Below, in pieces: positions 45,694 through 51,093 of a DNA stretch of 51,093 bases (position 1 is its first letter; every line of letters begins with the position of its first letter). Source of the stretch: Pseudomonadota bacterium (lineage in GTDB: Bacteria; Verrucomicrobiota; Verrucomicrobiia; Limisphaerales; SXTU01); assembly GCA_009924135.1 (NCBI GenBank), contig RFSE01000017.1:1-51093 (forward strand), written 5' to 3'. A program made the translations under genes and the position numbers. The notes below the pieces were generated by a model, which searched no databases, was not told the DNA's origin, and was given only the letters and a program-made list of their open reading frames with translations.

Positions 45694-47519
45694 TTGAAAC
45701 CTTGACCTCGAACTCCACCGTAACCGCCTCGGGTCCCTTCACCACTGAACAGAAGGAGTTTCTCTCCGGCTTTCTGGCGGGCGTGGCCCAGCGCGGCCTT
45801 CACCCCTACGTGGGCACGACCGCCACAGGCCAGCTCACCGGCGATCCCGCGCAAGGGGGCGCGAATCTCGGCGAGGAGACGATTTACGGCACACCGCTCG
45901 GCGATGCGACCAAGCAGGAGCGTTGGAAGCATGAGGAACATCCGCTCGACGGCTGGGACCGCATCCTCGCCCACGCGGAGGCGGGCAAGCTGCCGGACGA
46001 GGAAAACACCTTCCGCTTCCGCAACTTCGGGATGTTCCACGTCTCCCCGGCGCAGAACAGTTTCATGCTACGCTGCCGCATCCCCGCCGGCGAACTGACT
46101 TCGGTGCAGTTGCGCGGACTCGCGGACATCGCGGAGCAGTACGGCAACGGCAAGTCCGCCGTCACCACGCGCTCGAACCTCCAGATCCGCGAGATCCAGC
46201 CGGCGAACCTGGTCAACGTCCTGACGTCCTTGCAGGCGCTCGGGCTCACCGCGAAGGGCAGCGGCGTGGACAACATCCGCAATATCACGGCGACGCCCAC
46301 CGCCGGCTTCGACCCGCGCGAGCTGCTGGACACGCGGCCCTTCGCGCACGCGTTGCACCATTACATCCTCAACCACCGCGAGTTCTACAATCTCCCGCGC
46401 AAGTTCAACGTCGCGTTCGAAGGCGGCGGCGCGGTGGACACGGTGGCGGACACGAATGACATCGGGTTCATGGCTTGCCGGGTAGGAGACGACGTGAGGA
46501 GTCTTGCTTCAACTCCTACGGAAGAAGGTCAGAGACTCGTCACCTCGTCTCCTGCACCCGGTGTCTATTTCCGCGTGGAACTCTGCGGCATCACGGGCCA
46601 CAAGCAGTTGGCCAAGGACTGCGGCCTCCTCGTGAAACCCACCGAGGCGCTCGCCGTTTGCGCTGCGATGGTCCGCGTCTTCCTGGAAAACGGTGACCGT
46701 ACCGATCGCAAGAAGGCGCGGCTCAAGTATCTGATCGACAAGTGGGGCGTCGAAAAGTTCCTCGCCGAGACGCAGAAGAAGCTGGCGTTCCCGTTGGTAA
46801 AGTTCCCGCTGGAGCAGTGCCTCAAGCGTCCGGCCGCCGTGAAGCACGGACACATCGGTGTGTATCGCCAGAAGCAGTCGGGGAAAAACTACGTCGGCGT
46901 GGTGGTGCCGGTGGGCGTGCTTTCCGTGAAGCAGATGCACCGCCTCGCGGACCTCGCGGCGAACTACGGCTCTGGGACCCTACGACTGACCCCGTGGCAG
47001 AACGTGCTGATCCCCGATGTGCCGGATGCGTTCGTCGAGACCATGAAGCGGCAGCTCGTGCGCGCGGGCCTGCACCACGAGGCGACCAACATCCTCGGCG
47101 GTCTCGTGGCCTGCACCGGTAACACGGGGTGCAAGTGGGCCGCGACGGACACCAAGGGCCAGGCCGTTGCACTTGGAGCCTATCTTAACAAGAAGCTCCA
47201 GCTCGATCACCCGGTCAACATCCACCTCACCGGCTGCCCGAACTCCTGTGCGCAGCACTACGTTGGCGACATTGGTTTGCAGGGCGTGAAGGTCGGCCAG
47301 GCCAGCAGCGAGGGCTACCATGTCGTCTTCGGCGGGGCCACCGGCGCGGACGCGGCCATTGGCCGGCAAGTCTTCACCGGCATCCCGTTCAGCGACCTTC
47401 CGGTGCTGCTCGAGAAGGTGTTGAAAACGTATCTGGTGAAGCGCCAGCCCGGCGAGACCTTCGCCACCTTCACGCGCCGCCACGAGGTGAAGCAACTTCA
47501 GGAAATGTTCTCCGAATGA
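45690..47519 (+). CDS. nirA: Ferredoxin-type nitrite reductase, siroheme [4Fe-4S]
   Basis: A 609-residue NirA/CysI-superfamily protein. Two ferredoxin-like half-domains are visible (first from about 105, SFMLRCRIPAGELTSVQLRGLADIA; second from about 395), each followed by a siroheme-binding half (first near 160-400 with TTRSNLQIREIQPANL; second with TPWQNVLIPDV). The cluster ligands are C475 and C481 (CTGNTGC) and C516 and C520 (GCPNSC), the CX5C-Xn-CX3C pattern that carries the siroheme-linked cluster. It reduces nitrite to ammonium with six electrons. The N-terminus has an 11-of-17 identical motif shared with the CysJ-like protein (PFTTEQKEFLSGFLAGV). Residues about 265-288 are an in-frame repeat insertion. 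Overlaps cysJ by 4 nt. Confidence 0.92.
   Translation: MIETLTSNSTVTASGPFTTEQKEFLSGFLAGVAQRGLHPYVGTTATGQLTGDPAQGGANLGEETIYGTPLGDATKQERWKHEEHPLDGWDRILAHAEAGKLPDEENTFRFRNFGMFHVSPAQNSFMLRCRIPAGELTSVQLRGLADIAEQYGNGKSAVTTRSNLQIREIQPANLVNVLTSLQALGLTAKGSGVDNIRNITATPTAGFDPRELLDTRPFAHALHHYILNHREFYNLPRKFNVAFEGGGAVDTVADTNDIGFMACRVGDDVRSLASTPTEEGQRLVTSSPAPGVYFRVELCGITGHKQLAKDCGLLVKPTEALAVCAAMVRVFLENGDRTDRKKARLKYLIDKWGVEKFLAETQKKLAFPLVKFPLEQCLKRPAAVKHGHIGVYRQKQSGKNYVGVVVPVGVLSVKQMHRLADLAANYGSGTLRLTPWQNVLIPDVPDAFVETMKRQLVRAGLHHEATNILGGLVACTGNTGCKWAATDTKGQAVALGAYLNKKLQLDHPVNIHLTGCPNSCAQHYVGDIGLQGVKVGQASSEGYHVVFGGATGADAAIGRQVFTGIPFSDLPVLLEKVLKTYLVKRQPGETFATFTRRHEVKQLQEMFSE
46484..46553. repeat. Inverted repeat inserted in frame in nirA
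   Basis: Arms 46484-46504 and 46533-46553 match as reverse complements at 19 of 21 positions. A second, smaller pair (GTAGGAG at 46482-46488 and CTCCTAC at 46513-46519) lies inside. The element adds about 24 residues with no family counterpart, between MACRVG and GVYFRVEL, which are normally adjacent in NirA. No stop is introduced in the nirA frame. Confidence 0.8.
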
Positions 47520-49330
47520 ACCCGTCGAATTTCGTACCCGTTCTCCCCGACAACGCGCCGTTCACCGCCGAACAACGCGCGTATCTCAACGGTTTCCTCG
47601 CCGGGCTCTTTTCCCGCGCACCGCAGCCGAACCTCGCCCCGCCCACGCCCGACACCAAGCCGCTGACGCCGCTGACCATCCTCTTCGGCTCGCAGACCGG
47701 AAACACCGAGAACCTCTCCAAGCGCATCGCCAAAGAGGCCGGCAAACGCGGCTTCGCACCGACGGTCCAGGACCTCGGCAAATACGCCACCGCCCAACTG
47801 GTGTCAGAGTCGGCGTTGCTGGTCGTGACGAGTACCTACGGCGATGGCGAACCGCCCGACAATGCGAAGGGCTTCTGGGACTTCCTCAACAGCGCTGCCG
47901 CACCGAAGCTGGCGCAGTCCAAATTCTCCGTGCTCGCGCTCGGCGATTCGAACTATCCGAAGTTCTGCGCGTTCGGTAAAGCTGTGGACGAGCGGTTGGA
48001 GAAACTCGGCGCCACGCGCGTGCACCCGCGCACGGACTGCGATGTGGAGTATGAGGAGCCGTTTGCGAAGTGGCTTAACGGAGCGTTGGCCGCCTTGTCG
48101 GCGAAGGCACCGGATGGGGAGAAGAAGTTGTTAGTAATTAGTAATCAGTCGGAGGCAACCGTGACGCCGGCCGCTGCGGCACTAATTACTAATCACTCAA
48201 CCACTACTTACTCCAAATCCCACCCGTTTCCCGCGCCGCTGCTCGCGAACGTGCGGCTCAACGGCGACGGTTCCGCCAAGGACACCCGGCACTTCGCGTT
48301 TTCGCTCGATGGCTCCGGCCTCGGCTATGAGGCGGGCGATGCGCTGGGCGTACGCGCCACCAACTGCGCGGAACTGGTCGAGGAGCTTCTCCGGGCGCTC
48401 GGTCGCTCGGGTGAGGAACCCGTGCCGGACCGTGATGGCAAGGAGACGCCGCTGCGCGATGCCCTCATCCATCATTACGAAATCACCCGCATCCCGACAC
48501 CGCTGCTCAAGGCCGTGACGGAACGCAGCGGCGATGCGGAGTTGCAGAAACTCACCGCTCCGGGGACGAACGGCGAGCTGACCAAGTTCCTCTGGGGCCG
48601 CGAGATCATCGACCTCCTGCACGCGCATCCGACGGTGAAATTCACCCCCACCGAGTTTGTCGCGCTGTTGAAGAAATTGCAGCCGCGCCTCTACTCGATT
48701 TCGTCGAGCCCCAAGGCGCATCCGGGTGAGGTTCATCTCTGCGTCGGCGTCGTGCGCTACGACTCGTTCGGCCGTTCCCGCAAGGGCGTGTGCTCGACTT
48801 TCCTGGCCGAACGGGTGCCCACGGGCGGCGTGGTGCCGGTGTTCGTGCATCACAACAAGAACTTCCGTCCGCCCGCAAACCCCGATGCCCCGATGATCAT
48901 GGTCGGCCCCGGCACCGGCATCGCCCCATTCCGCGCCTTCCTCGAAGAGCGGCGCGCCGCCGGAGCGAAGGGCAAGAACTGGCTGTTCTTCGGCGACCAA
49001 CGCGCAGCGACGGACTACCTCTTCCGCGAGGAAATCGAAGTGATGCAACGCGACGGCACGTTGAGCCGGCTGGATCTCGCCTTCAGCCGCGACCAGGCCG
49101 AAAAGATTTACGTGCAGAACCGCATGACCGAACACGCAAAGGAACTCTACGCGTGGTTGCAGGAAGGCGGCGGCTTCTACGTTTGCGGTGACGCCTCGCG
49201 CATGGCGAAGGATGTGGATGCCGCACTGCATCAGGTCATCCAGACTGCCGGTGGCAAGTCCGCTGAAGAAGCCACCGCCTACGTGGCGGCGCTGAAGAAG
49301 GACAAGCGCTACCAGCGGGACGTTTACTAA
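47516..49330 (+). CDS. cysJ: Diflavin reductase, CysJ-like (probable electron donor to NirA)
   Basis: A 604-residue flavoprotein. Flavodoxin-like FMN domain about 53-200 (LFGSQTGNTENLSKRIAKEA, TSTYGDGEPPDNAKGFWDF, LALGDSNYPKFCAFGKAVDERL). FAD domain about 240-460 with the RLYSISSSPKAHPGEVHLCVGVVRY motif and GVCSTFLAERVP. NAD(P)H domain about 465-600 with MIMVGPGTGIAPFRAFLEER, WLFFGDQRAATDYLFREE and the C-terminal VYVCGDASRMAKDVDAAL-type block ending KRYQRDVY. Family members are sulfite reductase alpha subunits, but no hemoprotein CysI other than NirA is here, so donation to NirA is the simplest reading. Residues 16-32 share the FTxEQ...LxGFLAG motif with NirA. A heptad insertion sits in the FMN-FAD linker. 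Confidence 0.9.
   Translation: MNPSNFVPVLPDNAPFTAEQRAYLNGFLAGLFSRAPQPNLAPPTPDTKPLTPLTILFGSQTGNTENLSKRIAKEAGKRGFAPTVQDLGKYATAQLVSESALLVVTSTYGDGEPPDNAKGFWDFLNSAAAPKLAQSKFSVLALGDSNYPKFCAFGKAVDERLEKLGATRVHPRTDCDVEYEEPFAKWLNGALAALSAKAPDGEKKLLVISNQSEATVTPAAAALITNHSTTTYSKSHPFPAPLLANVRLNGDGSAKDTRHFAFSLDGSGLGYEAGDALGVRATNCAELVEELLRALGRSGEEPVPDRDGKETPLRDALIHHYEITRIPTPLLKAVTERSGDAELQKLTAPGTNGELTKFLWGREIIDLLHAHPTVKFTPTEFVALLKKLQPRLYSISSSPKAHPGEVHLCVGVVRYDSFGRSRKGVCSTFLAERVPTGGVVPVFVHHNKNFRPPANPDAPMIMVGPGTGIAPFRAFLEERRAAGAKGKNWLFFGDQRAATDYLFREEIEVMQRDGTLSRLDLAFSRDQAEKIYVQNRMTEHAKELYAWLQEGGGFYVCGDASRMAKDVDAALHQVIQTAGGKSAEEATAYVAALKKDKRYQRDVY
48131..48197. repeat. Heptad inverted repeat in the FMN-FAD linker of cysJ
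   Basis: The left arm, about 48133-48149, has AGTAATT and AGTAATC units; the right arm, about 48181-48197, has ACTAATT and ACTAATC units. They match as reverse complements at 15 of 17 positions. The loop is 31 nt. The insertion keeps the frame open and encodes KLLVISNQSEATVT plus LITNHS, lying exactly between the FMN and FAD domains. Confidence 0.75.
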
Positions 49331-49353
49331 ATCAGGAAGTCAAGCAACTTGGA

Positions 49354-50163
49354 TTACGCTGGCGATGCCGTGGCCGATGGTTTCCTTGGATCGCTCAATC
49401 GCAGCGACAGTTCCGTCTGCTCCGCCTTCATGGGTGCGAAGCTTTTCCGGTGGATTGCGCACGGGCCGAGCTGCGCGATGGCCGCGAGGTGGGCCGGCGT
49501 GCCGTAGCCCTTGTGCACTGCGAAACCGTAGCCGGGAAACTCGCGGTCGTAGGCCAGCATCTGGCGATCACGCGTGACCTTGGCCAGCACGCTGGCGGCG
49601 GCGATGGAGTAACTGCGGGAGTCGCCCTTCACCAACGGTGTTTGCGGGAAGCGCAGCGTCTTCACGCGCAGGCCGTCCACGAGCACGTGCGCCGGCGCAG
49701 GGGTGAGCTGCGCGAGTGCGTCGTTCATCGCACGGTGGGTGGCCTGCAAAATGTTGATGCGGTCAATCATGGTGGCGTCCGCCTGCGCGATGGCGTAGCG
49801 GACTTCCGGCTGCGTCGTCAACCACGCGAAGTAATGCTCGCGCTGCGCTTCGGTGAGCTGCTTGGAGTCGTTCAACTTTACCAGTTCGGCGGGGAACTCG
49901 CCGCGCAACCACGCGACCGGAAACATGACCGCCGCCGCGACCACCGGCCCGGCCAGCGGTCCGCGCCCGGCCTCGTCCACGCCCGCGATCTGCGTGTGGC
50001 CGGCCGCCAGCAACCCGCGCTCGTGTTCGAGCCGGTCCACTTCGGAAGCAGGGACGCCCGCGTCCGTTTTCCGGCGCGATGCCCGCTTGCGGACGGGGGC
50101 GTCCGCGCTTCGGCGGCCGGCCTGACCTTGGTGGCCCTCGCTTGTGACAGGCCGGGACATCAT
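49354..50163 (-). CDS. rnhB: Ribonuclease HII
   Basis: A 269-residue RNase HII. The catalytic set is visible: IAGVDEAGRGPLAGPVVAAAV (D and E of the first motif), then LNDSKQLTEAQRE, VLVDG (catalytic Asp), and VKGDSRSYSIAAASVLAKVTRDRQM (further Asp). It degrades RNA of RNA-DNA hybrids and removes ribonucleotides from DNA. The N-terminal 40 residues are basic and probably disordered, making it longer than the usual 200 residues. A start further in (near the AGVDEAGRG block) would remove that tail; the ATG at 50163 directly follows the stop of the next gene (TGAATG). Convergent with the CysJ-like gene, with a 23-nt gap and no visible terminator. Confidence 0.95.
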   Translation of the reverse strand: MMSRPVTSEGHQGQAGRRSADAPVRKRASRRKTDAGVPASEVDRLEHERGLLAAGHTQIAGVDEAGRGPLAGPVVAAAVMFPVAWLRGEFPAELVKLNDSKQLTEAQREHYFAWLTTQPEVRYAIAQADATMIDRINILQATHRAMNDALAQLTPAPAHVLVDGLRVKTLRFPQTPLVKGDSRSYSIAAASVLAKVTRDRQMLAYDREFPGYGFAVHKGYGTPAHLAAIAQLGPCAIHRKSFAPMKAEQTELSLRLSDPRKPSATASPA

Positions 50164-51093
50164 TCAACTCAGCGTGGCCACCGCATCTGCGAAATCCTGC
50201 GGCCAGGGGGCTTCGAAGGTCATCTCTTCCTGGGTTTTTGGATGCGTAAAACCCAGCCGGGCCGCGTGCAACATCTGGCGCGGCGCCTGGAATCCGGTCA
50301 GTTCCACGAGCTTGGCGTTCTGTTTCTTGCCGTAGATCGAATCGCCCACGAGCGGATAACCGAGGTGCTCCATGTGGACGCGGATCTGGTGCGTGCGACC
50401 GGTGTGCAGCGTGCAGTGCACGAGGCTCGCCGCTTTCATCCGGCGGATGACCTGGTAACTGGTCCATGCCGAGCGTCCGCCGCCCTCGGTGGCGGCCATG
50501 CGTTTGCGATGCGTCACATGCCGGGCGATGGCCACCTTGATTTCACCACTGGCCCGGGTCGGCGCGCCGCAGACCAGCGCGTGATAAAGCTTGTCCACTT
50601 CGCGTTTGGCGAACTGCTCGGACAACGCGGTGTGAACCGCGTCGTTCTTGGCCACGACGAGGCAGCCGCTCGTCTCGAGGTCGAGCCGGTGTACAATGCC
50701 CGGCCGCGCGACGCCGCCGATGCCGCTGAGCTGGCCCTTGCAATGGTGCAAGAGCGCGTTGACCAGCGTATGCCGCTCGTGGCCATTGCCGGGATGCACG
50801 GCGATGTCGGGCGTCTTGTTCACCACGAGGAGCGATTCGTCCTCGTAGAGCACGGCGATGGGGAGGTCTTCGGGTTCGGCCTTGTCCGGACGCGGGCCGG
50901 GCCAGTTGACCTTCACCACTTCGCCGGCGTGCGGGGCGTGGGTGGGCTTCACCTTGGCCCCGTTGACCGTGATTTCTCCTTCCTCAATGAGTCGTTGCAC
51001 CGCACTGCGCGAGGCGGCGGGGTAACGCAGGTGCAGGAAGCGGTCAAGCCGCTCGCTGGGCAGCGTGAATTCGACCGTGAAGGTTTCGGACCG
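50164..51093 (-). CDS. RluD-type pseudouridine synthase, 5' end cut off by the window edge
   Basis: A partial gene: the reading frame is open to the right edge and reads SETFTVEFTLPSERLDRFLHLRYPAASRSAVQRLI, the beginning of an S4 RNA-binding domain, before the VNGAKVKPTHAPHAGEVVKV block. The catalytic domain then has IVHRLDLETSGCLVVAKN, with the catalytic Asp in HRLD, and YHALVCG, TGRTHQIRVHMEHLGYPLVGDSIYG. It belongs to the RluA/RluD family that modifies uridines in 23S rRNA. It is 0 nt from rnhB (stop then ATG) so they are co-transcribed, a common pairing. At least 310 residues are present; the true start lies right of the window. Confidence 0.93.
   Translation of the reverse strand, partial: RSETFTVEFTLPSERLDRFLHLRYPAASRSAVQRLIEEGEITVNGAKVKPTHAPHAGEVVKVNWPGPRPDKAEPEDLPIAVLYEDESLLVVNKTPDIAVHPGNGHERHTLVNALLHHCKGQLSGIGGVARPGIVHRLDLETSGCLVVAKNDAVHTALSEQFAKREVDKLYHALVCGAPTRASGEIKVAIARHVTHRKRMAATEGGGRSAWTSYQVIRRMKAASLVHCTLHTGRTHQIRVHMEHLGYPLVGDSIYGKKQNAKLVELTGFQAPRQMLHAARLGFTHPKTQEEMTFEAPWPQDFADAVATLS

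Noticed and set aside
47516..49330. A sulfate-assimilation role for the CysJ-like protein
   Set aside because: No cysH, cysI or other sulfate genes are in the window, and the gene overlaps nirA; donation to NirA is more economical.
1..51093. CRISPR array or tRNA/rRNA genes
   Set aside because: No regularly spaced direct repeats of CRISPR length and no tRNA-like or rRNA sequence were seen; the repeats present are inverted or heptad types.

Overview
The window looks like a chromosomal piece of a high-GC member of the PVC group, most likely a Verrucomicrobiota of the Limisphaerales/Pedosphaera type, with a planctomycete second. The reasons are the dense set of planctomycete-type cytochrome/PSD proteins (DUF1587/1592/1588/1585, DUF1549/1553), Tat-exported DUF1552 and DUF1501 proteins, and short inverted-repeat elements between and inside genes. 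There are no rRNA or tRNA genes, no CRISPR array and no intact mobile element that I can see.

Left half (about 0.5-30.2 kb), almost all on the minus strand. Three giant heme-motif PSD proteins (1862-5422, 9801-14012, 27685-30159) are accompanied by three DUF1552 proteins (493-1785, 6776-8107, 25619-26995), one DUF1501 protein, one PSCyt1-DUF1549-DUF1553 protein and a BNR-repeat sialidase-like protein. All carry export signals, so this is a periplasmic or envelope set. Its biochemical role is not established; in PVC genomes such genes multiply next to polysaccharide-degradation genes. Two places where a PSD gene is followed by a DUF1552 gene are split by unrelated cargo: an NTF2/DUF4241 immunity-like gene (8120-9532), and a plus-strand small-protein/retropepsin-like pair (27087-27684). 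Other genes here are an LRR protein, a Uma2 nuclease, a Gfo/Idh/MocA oxidoreductase, yraN, a decayed tyrosine-recombinase remnant and a tandem pair of paralogous lipoproteins of unknown function.

Right half (31-49.3 kb), all on the plus strand, is a complete nitrate/nitrite/cyanate assimilation region. A lone receiver-domain protein precedes an ABC importer (nrtA, nrtB and two ATPases), cyanase (cynS) and an outer-membrane porin. A second, tightly overlapping operon follows: narK, a PP2C-phosphatase/protein-kinase fusion with a tail anchor, a four-cluster Fe-S protein fused to a DmsC-like membrane anchor, nasA, a small cupin, nirA and a CysJ-like diflavin reductase. The inferred flow is: porin, then NarK or the ABC importer, then NasA (nitrate to nitrite), then NirA (nitrite to ammonium). 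Electrons for NirA probably come from the diflavin reductase, and for NasA from the membrane Fe-S protein. Imported cyanate would be split by CynS. A sigma-54-like site lies just upstream of nrtA. At the right edge rnhB and a truncated rluD-type gene run on the minus strand.

The most unusual signal is not a gene. Short inverted repeats, many built from 7-nt units, occur between genes and also in frame inside at least seven coding sequences (a PSD gene, the DUF1553 gene, a lipoprotein, the DmsC-like fusion, nasA, nirA and cysJ). They add short extra peptides at domain linkers, loops or signal sequences.
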